Shown here in pieces: positions 1 to 7,981 of a DNA stretch of 32,128 nt. Below the pieces are notes generated by a model, which saw only the letters and a program-made list of their open reading frames with translations, did no database searches and was not told the DNA's origin. This DNA is from Verrucomicrobiota bacterium (lineage in GTDB: Bacteria; Verrucomicrobiota; Verrucomicrobiia; Limisphaerales; AAA164-E04): NCBI GenBank assembly GCA_027619545.1, contig JAQCFT010000015.1, positions 1-32,128 on the forward strand, written 5' to 3'. The translations under genes were made by a program, and so were the position numbers. Each line of letters starts with the position of its first letter. Position 1 is the first letter of the stretch.

Positions 1-64
1 AACGGCGTATTGCGCCTTCATAACTAATTGATGATCAATCCTACTCTCTTTCCAACTGTAGAAG

Positions 65-487
65 ATGGGTCTGATTGAAGCTGGCCTTGGTGCAACACGC
101 GGGTTGGTTTCCTATTCTGTAGAAAAAGGCATCGAACCGGTGTTGGCTGCCAGAAAAATGGATGCTGAAAGGCACAACAACTTGCGACTATTGGGGGCCA
201 ATGGGCAAACCGTATTCGTGACGACCGAATATGCCAACGGAAATAGTTACTTCTATGCCAACATAGGTGAATCGGTGGAAACCGGAGGAAACCCGACCAC
301 CGAACAACCGACTCTGGATTACTCTCTGTCAGTGGAAGGCAAGTTCCAGTTCATCGTTCCTGACGGGTTTCAGCTTCAGCGCACGCCAACATTGTTCGAC
401 ATCAATTGGGACCCGATCGAAGGTCAGGGAACGGTTGAAGTGGAAACCACCGGTGTATCCGGGTTTTTCAGGCTATCCAAGCCCTGA
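65..487 (+). CDS. Hypothetical protein, possibly the C-terminal remnant of a secreted protein
   Basis: A 140-residue reading frame that I do not recognise. In-frame stops at 29-34 mean it is not simply the end of a gene entering from the left, unless a frameshift lies there. No convincing Shine-Dalgarno sits before the ATG at 65 and there is no signal peptide. The C-terminal half, ending in SGFFRLSKP, resembles the terminal module of many verrucomicrobial secreted proteins; a similar GFFRV stretch lies inside the spondin protein downstream. A strong terminator follows the stop directly, so something transcribed ends here. Either a small gene or the surviving tail of a broken larger one. Confidence 0.45.
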   Translation: MGLIEAGLGATRGLVSYSVEKGIEPVLAARKMDAERHNNLRLLGANGQTVFVTTEYANGNSYFYANIGESVETGGNPTTEQPTLDYSLSVEGKFQFIVPDGFQLQRTPTLFDINWDPIEGQGTVEVETTGVSGFFRLSKP

Positions 488-506
488 TTGACTTCCTTCA
501 ACAAGA

Positions 507-545
507 GAAAACCAGGCTTGTCTGAAGTCTGGTTTTCTTTTTTTT
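507..545 (+). terminator. Rho-independent terminator
   Basis: Perfect 9-bp stem GAAAACCAG (507-515) / CTGGTTTTC (529-537), extended inward by a G-T wobble and CTT/AAG, followed by a run of eight T (538-545). It lies just after the stop at 487. It also shows that the sigma factor downstream must start after it rather than at 488, where its open frame begins. Confidence 0.9.
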
Positions 546-595
546 GGAAGAAATCGTTTGATGCAGCCTCTGTTCACTGGAAGGCTTGGCGCAGC

Positions 596-1192
596 ATGGT
601 GCAGGAGGATCGTGATCAAATGGCGGAACGTTGGTTGTCCCAGTATGGGGACTATTTGTACCGCTATGCCCTGAGCCGGGTGAGGGATGCCTCGCATGCG
701 GAGGATTTGATTCAGGAGACCCTCATTATTGCTCTCCAAAAAATTGATACCTTCCAGGGGCGATCTTCCGAAAAGACCTGGCTGACTGGTATTCTGCGCT
801 ATCGCATGCTGGATCATTACCGCAAACAATCCAGGGACTGGAGATTTCCCGTCGCCGGGGAAGGTCCGGATGGTGGATGGTTTGATGAGGAAGGACATTG
901 GAACCGGGCTATCAATGATGCCGGCATGGAGTGGGAGCCGGACCCGAGTGGCTTGTTGGATCGCAAGGAGTTTATGGAAGTATTGCATGCCTGTATCCAG
1001 CAACTTCCCGATAAAGCTGCAGCGGTTTTTGTGCAGCGTGAGCTTGAATTTGAAAAGACGTCGACCATTCTGGAAGTCTTGAATATTTCGGAATCCAATC
1101 TATGGGTGTTGCTTCATCGTGCCAGGAACATGTTGAAGTTGTGTATCCAGTCCAAGTGGGATACCGAGGCAAAGTCCGGAGGCAACTCATGA
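596..1192 (+). CDS. ECF-type RNA polymerase sigma factor (sigma-70 family)
   Basis: Directs core RNA polymerase to a specific promoter set. Region 2 is clear: YALSRVRDASHAEDLIQETL followed by a TWLTGILRYRMLDHYRK stretch typical of sigma2 helices. Region 4 is a weaker helix-turn-helix near the C-terminus (LPDKAAAVFVQRELEF, then a SESNLWVLLHRARNML recognition segment). About 198 residues from ATG 596, normal for ECF factors. The alternative ATG at 620 has AGGAGG at 603-608 and is equally possible. The open frame extends back to 488, but that part is the preceding terminator. The stop overlaps the next ATG (ATGA), so it is translationally coupled to an anti-sigma-like gene, as usual for ECF pairs. 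Target promoters are unknown; the spondin gene just downstream is a candidate. Confidence 0.88.
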   Translation: MVQEDRDQMAERWLSQYGDYLYRYALSRVRDASHAEDLIQETLIIALQKIDTFQGRSSEKTWLTGILRYRMLDHYRKQSRDWRFPVAGEGPDGGWFDEEGHWNRAINDAGMEWEPDPSGLLDRKEFMEVLHACIQQLPDKAAAVFVQRELEFEKTSTILEVLNISESNLWVLLHRARNMLKLCIQSKWDTEAKSGGNS

Positions 1193-1524
1193 ATCCTATC
1201 AAGTTCCTCAAAGCATGCTATCGCAAAGTCGATCATTGGTACAAGCTTTGTTATAACGCCGTCTTTTTTTCCTGTGAACACATCTCCCGCCTGACTTCGG
1301 AAATGCAGGATCGGCCTTTGGGGTTGCGTGAACGGGTGACCCACTGGGTGCACATGCAGATGTGTAGCTGGTGCCGGCGGTATGCGAGTCAATTGCAATT
1401 CCTTCGTCGACAGCTAGGCCATTACGCTGAACATTACCCCGAGGAAGCCGACACCAAAATGCCCGACGAAGCCAAATCACGCATCCTGAAAAAAATTTCC
1501 GATTCTCCCAAAGATTCTTTGTAA
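1189..1524 (+). CDS. Small zinc-binding anti-sigma-like protein (ZAS/zf-HC2 type)
   Basis: A 111-residue protein starting at the ATG that overlaps the sigma factor stop by four bases. It carries H55-x3-C59-x2-C62 (HMQMCSWC), the hallmark of zinc-dependent anti-sigma domains, preceded by a CEHISRLTSEMQDRPL segment matching the usual C/H..S..D..L start of zf-HC2 helices. There is no evident transmembrane helix, so it would be a soluble cytoplasmic anti-sigma, possibly redox- or zinc-responsive. Function is inferred from the motif and from coupling to the ECF gene. It is shorter than membrane-anchored relatives, and the C-terminus is charged and probably flexible. Confidence 0.75.
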   Translation: MNPIKFLKACYRKVDHWYKLCYNAVFFSCEHISRLTSEMQDRPLGLRERVTHWVHMQMCSWCRRYASQLQFLRRQLGHYAEHYPEEADTKMPDEAKSRILKKISDSPKDSL

Positions 1525-1543
1525 GGTATTGTCCGACCACCAC

Positions 1544-1574
1544 GACTCACTCTCGAAACACATTGAAGTGAGTC
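1544..1574 (+). promoter_or_regulatory. Inverted repeat directly against the spondin start codon
   Basis: GACTCACT (1544-1551) and AGTGAGTC (1567-1574) form a perfect 8-bp inverted repeat with a 15-base spacer, ending on the base before ATG 1575. The only plausible Shine-Dalgarno (GAAGTGAG) lies in the 3' arm. As RNA it would hide the ribosome site; as DNA it could be an operator. Seen in sequence; role inferred. Confidence 0.5.
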
Positions 1575-3830
1575 ATGCAAAACAGACATTATAAAGAGAT
1601 CGGATCTTCGCCATGCGGGGATGTTCATCCTGAAAATAAAATTTCCAACACTTTGCCATGGTGCGGATTGGGTGCTGTTCTGACAGGCGCTTTGCTGCTG
1701 GTGGCTCGCCCGTTGCAGGCTGAGCCGGTTCATGTGCGGGTGACGGTGGAAAACCTGATGCCCGCGAACGGATCATTGATCACACCTACCTGGGTCGGAT
1801 TCCACGAAGGAGATTTTGATTTCTTCGATGCAGGTTCGTCCGCATCCAAGGCATTGGAAGGGCTCGCTGAGGACGGAAATCCATCAGGACTATCAGCATC
1901 TTTCACAACACCTGATTCCCATCGTCTCGACGGTGTGCTCGATGGTCTGGGTCCCATTCCTCCCGGAGGCGTCACCCATAAGGATTTCTTTCTCGATGAT
2001 TCCAATCCGGCACATCGATTCTTTTCTTATGCCGCGATGGTGATCCCAAGTAATGACGCGTTCGTCGGAAATGATGAAGCCAAAGCTTATTCTTTACTTG
2101 ATGACATGGGGCATTTCCAGGATTTGGAACTCATGTTGACGCGCTCCATGGTTTACGATGCGGGAGTGGAAGTGAACGACGAACTCCCCGGGAACACACC
2201 TGCGCTGGGTCAAATGACACCTAATACAGGCATGGATGAACAGAGTGTCATTCGGATGCATGCCGGACACATGGCGACTGGAGCAGGGGGTATTGTGGAT
2301 CGTGAGGCTTTTGAAAACGCAGATTTCACGCAGATTGAATCTGCATTGATTCGAATCAGCGTCATGCGTGTCATGCCCAAATGGGTGGACGTTTCCCTTC
2401 ACGTGGAAAATCAGGCTCCCGACAAGGGTGTTTATTTCACGCCGGTATGGATGGGATTCCATGATGGGTCCGTTCGTCTGTTTGAAATGGGCCAGCCTGC
2501 TTCGGGAGCCCTGGAACGCCTGGCTGAAGATGGTGATCCTTCGGCACTCAATGAATGGTTCATGAACCAAAGCGGCGCCGGGATGCATCACTTGGTCACC
2601 AGTGATCTCAATCCCCCTGTTTTTGCGCCCGGGGTTTCACAGGATGTGACGATCCGATTGAATGCACATGATCCACGGCATCAATACCTGAGTTTTGCCA
2701 GCATGGTCATTCCGAGCAATGATGCTTTTGTGTCCAATATGGAACCGATCAAAGTCTTTGATGATATGGGTAACTTGATGCTGAATGCGGTTCATCTGGG
2801 TGGGGGCATGGTTTTGGATGCAGGAACGGAACAAAACACAGAAGTTCCCGAAGCCACACCGTTGCTCGGCCAGATGATGCCGAACATAGGACCGGAAGAA
2901 AACGGAGTGGTGCGGGTTCATGAGGGTTTCAAAGCTCCTGGCATGGGTGGGATTTTGGATCAGCCCATGTATATGGAAGCTAATTTCAAACAGCCGGAAT
3001 ACCCGTTGTTTGCTTTGAATGCCCGGCAGGCCCTTCGGATTACGTCGTTAAATTTAACAGAGAATGAATTGGAGATACAATGGATGGGGGGGCTTCCTCC
3101 GTACCAGGTTCAAATGAAAGCTCAAGCCGGCATGGCCGAATGGATGAACGTGGGCTTGATGACAGACGAAACCATGGCTTCTCTGCCACGCGAGGGTTCT
3201 CAAGGTTTTTTTCGGGTGCTCTCAATGGATCATCCTCAGATGAACGACACTGCTAAGTTTCAGCTGACATTCAACTCAACCTGGAGCGCCGCAACTCATC
3301 CGGATATGTTTCCGGGCAATCCACATTTTTCCGGACTCATTGGGGCGACACACAATCAAAATGGGCAACTTTGGGAACCCGGAATACTTGCGTCTCCCGG
3401 TATTGAGAGCATGGCCGAAACCGGTTCCAAATCACCTTTGATGGACGAAATTCAACAAGCCATCCAAATGGGATGGGCGGATACTTTGATCAGCGGCGGG
3501 GGGATAGGATTGTCACCTGGAAGTGTCAGCCTGGAATTCGAGGCCAGCGCGGCCCATTCACTTTTAAGTCTGGTTTCAATGATTGCTCCCAGCCCGGATT
3601 GGTTTGTGGGTGTTCATGGGGTGGATCTGCGTCCTGGCGGTCAATGGATCGATACCTTGACATTGGAACTGGCTCCCTACGACGCCGGAACCGATAGTGG
3701 AACGACTTATACTTCGCCCAATGCCGAACCTGCGATCCACAACCCTATCACAACATTGGCATCAGCCCCCGTGATTCATGAAGGGATGGTTCCATCGTTT
3801 GGTAAATTTGTCATTAAGCGTGTCGAGTAA
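1575..3830 (+). CDS. Secreted protein with three spondin_N domains
   Basis: A 751-residue exported protein. The signal peptide is long, with hydrophobic core GAVLTGALLLVA near residues 34-45 and likely cleavage after LQA. Three spondin_N-like units follow: about 51-262, 270-475 and 560-751. Units 1 and 2 both carry VIPSNDAFV (residues ~156 and ~378) and a YDAG/LDAGxE segment. Unit 3 is the most canonical, with SPDWFVGV (~673), PYDAGTDSG and YTSPN. Between units 2 and 3 lies a ~75-residue module ending in GFFRVL. Spondin_N proteins are extracellular; their bacterial role is poorly defined, with adhesion or matrix binding likely. It lies 50 bases after the anti-sigma gene and may belong to its regulon. 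A strong terminator follows. Confidence 0.85.
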   Translation: MQNRHYKEIGSSPCGDVHPENKISNTLPWCGLGAVLTGALLLVARPLQAEPVHVRVTVENLMPANGSLITPTWVGFHEGDFDFFDAGSSASKALEGLAEDGNPSGLSASFTTPDSHRLDGVLDGLGPIPPGGVTHKDFFLDDSNPAHRFFSYAAMVIPSNDAFVGNDEAKAYSLLDDMGHFQDLELMLTRSMVYDAGVEVNDELPGNTPALGQMTPNTGMDEQSVIRMHAGHMATGAGGIVDREAFENADFTQIESALIRISVMRVMPKWVDVSLHVENQAPDKGVYFTPVWMGFHDGSVRLFEMGQPASGALERLAEDGDPSALNEWFMNQSGAGMHHLVTSDLNPPVFAPGVSQDVTIRLNAHDPRHQYLSFASMVIPSNDAFVSNMEPIKVFDDMGNLMLNAVHLGGGMVLDAGTEQNTEVPEATPLLGQMMPNIGPEENGVVRVHEGFKAPGMGGILDQPMYMEANFKQPEYPLFALNARQALRITSLNLTENELEIQWMGGLPPYQVQMKAQAGMAEWMNVGLMTDETMASLPREGSQGFFRVLSMDHPQMNDTAKFQLTFNSTWSAATHPDMFPGNPHFSGLIGATHNQNGQLWEPGILASPGIESMAETGSKSPLMDEIQQAIQMGWADTLISGGGIGLSPGSVSLEFEASAAHSLLSLVSMIAPSPDWFVGVHGVDLRPGGQWIDTLTLELAPYDAGTDSGTTYTSPNAEPAIHNPITTLASAPVIHEGMVPSFGKFVIKRVE

Positions 3831-3849
3831 ACGTATGGGAAAACAAAAA

Positions 3850-3883
3850 GGGCGTGCCCTCAACATTGGGCACGTCCTTTTTT
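3850..3883 (+). terminator. Rho-independent terminator of the spondin gene
   Basis: A 10-bp stem GGGCGTGCCC (3850-3859) / GGGCACGTCC (3868-3877) with one G-T pair, loop TCAACATT, then six T (3878-3883). It sits 19 bases after the stop at 3830. Confidence 0.92.
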
Positions 3884-3909
3884 AAGGGCACAGTTCATTT
3901 TTTAGAAAT

Positions 3910-4099
3910 GAGGAGGGGCAATCGCCGCATTGCACCCACTTCAAACCTCAGAACATCCGAACTTTTATCAGGCTGCAATGGAAACGCAGCCGCATCTCGA
4001 ACACCATTGGCTTTCCTAATTCCATGTTTTTTGGTCAGGGAGGCTCCAAGGGAAAAGTATGGGACGAGGCGGTACTCATCCCTCCGGATTTGGATTTCT
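3910..4099 (+). repeat. Intergenic repeat copy R1 (left of ndk)
   Basis: Diverged direct repeat of 4639-4826. The best-conserved block CACCCACTTCAAACCTCAG (3933-3951) is identical in both. Further shared blocks are GCTGCAATGxAAACGC and ACTCATCCCTCC near the right end. It covers most of the gene-free stretch between the spondin terminator and the end of ndk. Reading frames across it are short and unsupported. Confidence 0.65.
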
Positions 4100-4123
4100 A
4101 ATTTTTGAGCTGCTCCCGTTCTT

Positions 4124-4540
4124 TTAACCCAACACCTCACCAGCCTTGAAGAACCGGTTCAGTTCGGCTGCAGCCGCTTCGGGTGAATCCGATGCGTGTG
4201 CGATGTTGCGCATCTTGTCTTCGCCGAGGTCACCCCGAATGGTTCCTTTTTCGGCTTGGGTGGAATCCGTGGGGCCGAGGAGGTCGCGGACTTTTTGGAT
4301 GATGTTCTCCCCTTCGAGGGCAATGGCCAGGATGGGGGAACTGCTCATGAATTCTACAATTTCAGGAAAGAAGGGGAACTCCACCAAGTGCGAGTAATGA
4401 TCGCGCAGGATGGGTTCGTCGAGTTGCATCAGCTTGCAGGCTGCCATGCGAAATCCCTGGTCCTCAAATCGTTTGATGACCTCTCCCATTAAATTCTTCT
4501 GAACACAGTCAGGTTTCAACAATACTACCGTTTTTTCCAT
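4124..4540 (-). CDS. ndk: Nucleoside diphosphate kinase
   Basis: Transfers the gamma phosphate between nucleoside tri- and diphosphates through a phosphohistidine; cytoplasmic housekeeping enzyme. The protein starts MEKTVVLLKPD, matching the family N-terminus (K and D of the KPD motif present). It has GPTDS, the GTIRGDLG loop, and the active-site RNIAHASDSPEAAAAE segment with the catalytic His. At 138 residues it has normal bacterial length. The frame extends four codons upstream (ATG 4549, TTG 4552), but the family alignment favours ATG 4540. Monocistronic, with direct repeats on both sides and no clear terminator. Confidence 0.96.
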   Translation of the reverse strand: MEKTVVLLKPDCVQKNLMGEVIKRFEDQGFRMAACKLMQLDEPILRDHYSHLVEFPFFPEIVEFMSSSPILAIALEGENIIQKVRDLLGPTDSTQAEKGTIRGDLGEDKMRNIAHASDSPEAAAAELNRFFKAGEVLG

Positions 4541-4638
4541 AGGGCGCATCAAAGTAAGGACTTTGCTGGGAGAGAAAAGCTTTTTTTATGGATGAGTGAT
4601 TGGAAGGACGCGGACGGAAAAATACAAATATCCTGACC

Positions 4639-4826
4639 GGAGGGGTAAGCTCCGTCTTCCACCCACTTCAAACCTCAGTGCTTCGGAACCTTTTTCAAGC
4701 TGCAATGAAAACGCCCCATTCATTCGATGGACCTCAGTCTTCCCGCGTTCCATTTGTTTTGCTCAGGAACGCTTTTTAGGGGGGAAGTTAGGGAACGAGA
4801 TGGAACTCATCCCTCCATTGTCTAAA
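4639..4826 (+). repeat. Intergenic repeat copy R2 (right of ndk)
   Basis: Second copy of the R1 element in the same orientation: CACCCACTTCAAACCTCAG at 4660-4678, AGCTGCAATGAAAACGC, and AACTCATCCCTCC near the right end. It occupies much of the 500-base gene-free stretch 4541-5042. The rest of that stretch (4827-5020) is plain and AT-richer, and I see no gene or RNA in it. Confidence 0.65.
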
Positions 4827-5020
4827 GATTGAACTGCGTGGCGCCCGATTTGAAGGGCGAAGGGATTGCCAAATGCTGTATGCTAACGATGAATCCTATG
4901 ACATTTAAATTAAATCGAGCACGTTGATCCGCATGATATTTGATCAAAACAGGCGATTGGATTTTAGAATGTTTTTGGCTTCCCTTTACGGGGTGAAATG
5001 ATGTTTGGCAGCGCTAAGGC

Positions 5021-5042
5021 GACGCGCCAGGGACGGCACGTC
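5021..5042 (-). repeat. Hairpin abutting the uvrA stop codon
   Basis: GACGCGCC (5021-5028) and GGCACGTC (5035-5042) pair over 8 bp with one G-T wobble around a 6-base loop, starting immediately beyond the uvrA stop (5043-5045). No T run follows on the minus strand, so it is not a standard terminator. It could be a REP-like repeat or a 3'-end stabiliser. Confidence 0.5.
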
Positions 5043-7775
5043 CTACCCTTTCAGCAGTTTTTTTAGAAACCTGCCCGTATGGCTCGCTTTGCATTGGGCG
5101 ATTTTGGTAGGGGGGCCTTGGGCTACGACGGAGCCTCCCGCATCACCGCCCTCCGGTCCCAGGTCAATGACCCAGTCCGCTTCGGCGACGAGTTCGAGGT
5201 GATGCTCGATGACGATGACGGTATGACCTCCGTCCACCAGGCGATGCAGCACTTCCACCAATCGTCGCACATCAGAGTGATGCAAACCAATCGTGGGCTC
5301 TTCCAGAACAAACAACTTTGCGGTGTGACGTGATCGCAGGGAGTCTTTGCCCGGTTTTAATCCTGTCAGCAGGTGGGTGACGAGTTTCAGTCGTTGGGCT
5401 TCCCCGCCGCTTAGGGTTGGGCTTGTTTGTCCAAGACTCAAATAGTCCAGTCCGGTATCACGCAACGCTTCCAAGGCACGCCGCACTTTCGGGACGGGTT
5501 CGAAAAAGTCGATTGCTTCGGCAACACTCAAGTCCAGTACTTGGGCAATGTTCTTGTTGCGGTATTCAATGTCGAGGGTTTGGGGATTGAAGCGGCTGCC
5601 GTGACATGTTTCGCAATGCGTATAAGTTGGGGGCAGGAAATTCATTTCCATCTTGATAGCACCCATGCCCTCGCATTCGGGGCAGCGACCGACTTTGCTG
5701 TTGAATGAAAATCGACCAGGCTGATACCCACGCATGCGTGCTTCGGGTGTTTGGGCAAACAGCTTGCGAATTTCGTCAAAGAAACCGACATATGTACCCG
5801 GTGTCGAACGCGGTGTGCGCCCGATCGGGGATTGATCCACTTCGTGCACCGCAGCAATTGATTCCAAACCTTCCAGGTTCATTTCTCCCAAGGTGGCAGC
5901 ACCCTTTGCTTCGACGGCGGCTTTTGCCAGCGGAACCAGGCATTCACGTATCAGACTGCTTTTGCCAGAACCACTGACACCTGTGACGAGAATGAAACGA
6001 TTCAACGGAAACTGAACGGTCAGGTCTTTGAGGTTGTTCAGGGTCGCATGACTCAAGGTCATGCAGGGAGTGAGTTTTTCGGACTGCTTTTTTTTCGGTG
6101 CCTGCTTTTTGCTCTTTGGCTGATTGAGTTCGGGAAGGTCTACTGGACGAATTGCGCCGTGCATCGGGTAAGTGCGGGTTTCCTTCAATGCCTGTCCGGT
6201 GACCGAGGCTTTGTCGGAGCAAAGTTGTTTCAGCGTACCTGCCGCGACGATTTCACCTCCGCGTATGCCAGCTTCCGGTCCGAGATCCACTATGTAATCG
6301 GCGGCCCTCATCGTGTCTTCATCGTGCTCGACGACGATTAGAGAATTGCCGCGTGAACGCAGCAGTTTTAATGCGCCGAGTAACTGTTCGTTATCGCGCG
6401 CGTGTAATCCAATGGTCGGTTCATCAAGCACGTAGAGTACCCCGGACAGGGTGGAACCCAATTGAGCGGCCAACCTTATGCGCTGGTTTTCACCACCGGA
6501 CAACGTGGTGACGCTTCGGCCGAGTTGCATGTAGTCGAGGCCGACTTCTTTCAAAAAGAAAAGTCTTTCGCGAATCTCAGGTAATATGTCCCGTGCAATC
6601 TCCTTTTCTCTTCCTTCCAATACAATGCCATCAAATAAGTCCAGTGCATCCTTGACCGCCAACGTTGAAAAGGCATCGATGGTGGGTGGTACTTCCAGAA
6701 ACTGGTAATCTGGTATTTGGGGGAGTTTTTCCGGGTACCCTTTCAGAGCCAGCCTTACGGACCGCGCTTGCAGGTTCAATCGGGCACCATGACATGAGGG
6801 ACAAGTTTCTCGTTTGCCTTCCTGCCAGTGAAACCAGGATTCCTCAATGGCATCGGCTCGCGCCCCGCGCTCGGTTTCAGGCAGGTAAAAGAGTTCGCCA
6901 AATCCGCGGCACTCGGGACACCACCCACGCGAGGAGTGATAGGAAAACAATTTTGGGTCCAGTGGAGGTGATGAATGACCACAGGACGGGCACGCCTGCT
7001 GCGTGGAATGCATGCTGAGTTCTCCCGACTCATCCACTGCGAATAAAATGCCTTTGCCGATTTCGAGAGCTGTTTCTATCAGTTCCGCTGCTGCTGTTGG
7101 TGTGATCTTGCGACCCGATTTCAGAATGCCGATTTCCACTTCGACATCGTGTTCCTTGAAACGTACCAATTTGAACGGTTCGGAGCTGTCATACCATTCA
7201 CCATCGGCACGCAGTCGTTTGTATCCGTGCTTCAATGCCCATTCAGCCACTTCACTGTGGAAGCCTTTGCGATTGCGTATGACGGGTGCCAGAATGCTGA
7301 GGGGACCGCGTTTTTTGCTTTGTGTCAGCAGGGCGCGAACAATGGCGTCCGATGTTTGAGCGCTGGCAGGCAGGTTGCAGTCCGGACAATAAGGCGTGCC
7401 CAGTCGAGCGAATAACAAACGCAGAAACTGATGAATCTCCGTCACGGTACCGACCGTGCTTTTGCCTCCTCCCTGGGAGTTGCGTTGTTCAATGCTGACA
7501 GTGGGGGGCAGGCCTTCGATCCGGTCCACATCGGGTCGCGCCATCTGTTCGACGAATTGCCGGGCGTAGGCGTTCATGGAATCGAGAAAGCGGCGTTGTC
7601 CCTCGGAGAAAATGATGTCAAACGCCAGCGTGCTCTTACCGGATCCGCTGACTCCGGTGATCACGACGAACTGATCACGCGGGATTTCCAGTGAGACATT
7701 TTTTAAATTATGCTCCCGGGCTCCTATGATGCGGATGACGTCGGTGGAACTGTTTGAACACTTTTTGCGCTGCAT
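5043..7775 (-). CDS. uvrA: Excinuclease ABC subunit A (UvrA)
   Basis: DNA-damage recognition ATPase of nucleotide excision repair, acting with UvrB. 910 residues with both ABC modules: Walker A GVSGSGKST at 41-49 and again near 600 (GVSGSGKSS); signatures LSGGENQR and LSGGEAQR; zinc fingers CPSC..CPEC (~261-287) and CPEC..CETC (~697-723). The first Walker B reads LYVLDEPTIGLH. The second, near 817, reads LFVLEEPTIGLH, with Glu in place of the usual Asp. A lysine-rich linker (~549-570, KSKKQAPKKKQ) joins the halves. Slightly shorter than E. coli UvrA (~940). ATG 7775 fits the family start. Transcribed alone; the hairpin at 7940-7955 separates it from the aldolase gene upstream. Confidence 0.95.
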   Translation of the reverse strand: MQRKKCSNSSTDVIRIIGAREHNLKNVSLEIPRDQFVVITGVSGSGKSTLAFDIIFSEGQRRFLDSMNAYARQFVEQMARPDVDRIEGLPPTVSIEQRNSQGGGKSTVGTVTEIHQFLRLLFARLGTPYCPDCNLPASAQTSDAIVRALLTQSKKRGPLSILAPVIRNRKGFHSEVAEWALKHGYKRLRADGEWYDSSEPFKLVRFKEHDVEVEIGILKSGRKITPTAAAELIETALEIGKGILFAVDESGELSMHSTQQACPSCGHSSPPLDPKLFSYHSSRGWCPECRGFGELFYLPETERGARADAIEESWFHWQEGKRETCPSCHGARLNLQARSVRLALKGYPEKLPQIPDYQFLEVPPTIDAFSTLAVKDALDLFDGIVLEGREKEIARDILPEIRERLFFLKEVGLDYMQLGRSVTTLSGGENQRIRLAAQLGSTLSGVLYVLDEPTIGLHARDNEQLLGALKLLRSRGNSLIVVEHDEDTMRAADYIVDLGPEAGIRGGEIVAAGTLKQLCSDKASVTGQALKETRTYPMHGAIRPVDLPELNQPKSKKQAPKKKQSEKLTPCMTLSHATLNNLKDLTVQFPLNRFILVTGVSGSGKSSLIRECLVPLAKAAVEAKGAATLGEMNLEGLESIAAVHEVDQSPIGRTPRSTPGTYVGFFDEIRKLFAQTPEARMRGYQPGRFSFNSKVGRCPECEGMGAIKMEMNFLPPTYTHCETCHGSRFNPQTLDIEYRNKNIAQVLDLSVAEAIDFFEPVPKVRRALEALRDTGLDYLSLGQTSPTLSGGEAQRLKLVTHLLTGLKPGKDSLRSRHTAKLFVLEEPTIGLHHSDVRRLVEVLHRLVDGGHTVIVIEHHLELVAEADWVIDLGPEGGDAGGSVVAQGPPTKIAQCKASHTGRFLKKLLKG

Positions 7776-7939
7776 GGTGAGCGATTTGTTTTTTAGACAG
7801 GATGAACAGGATTCACTGGCTGGGTTGGTTGGAGAAATCCAATGTCAAGCTGGTAGGGAAGCGCTGTTGCGCGTCCGGTGGCGAGTACGCATTCTACATT
7901 AAGTTCTCGCATGTTACCAACGCGCTCGCGGTCACGCAG

Positions 7940-7955
7940 TCCCGATTTTTCGGGA
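7940..7955 (-). terminator. Hairpin after the aldolase gene
   Basis: TCCCGA (7940-7945) / TCGGGA (7950-7955), a 6-bp stem with a 4-base loop, 27 bases past the aldolase stop on the minus strand. No T tract follows, so termination is uncertain. The surrounding 7776-7981 holds no gene and must include the uvrA promoter. Confidence 0.35.
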
Positions 7956-7981
7956 TGACCCTATCCGGGGCGAGACCTCCC

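Noticed and set aside
488-595. N-terminal extension of the sigma factor frame
   Set aside because: It runs through a strong rho-independent terminator and encodes residues unlike any sigma factor; starts at 596 or 620 are better.
3854-4140. Short frames inside repeat R1 (and their counterparts in R2)
   Set aside because: Frames on both strands, no start signals; the similarity between copies is explained by the DNA repeat.
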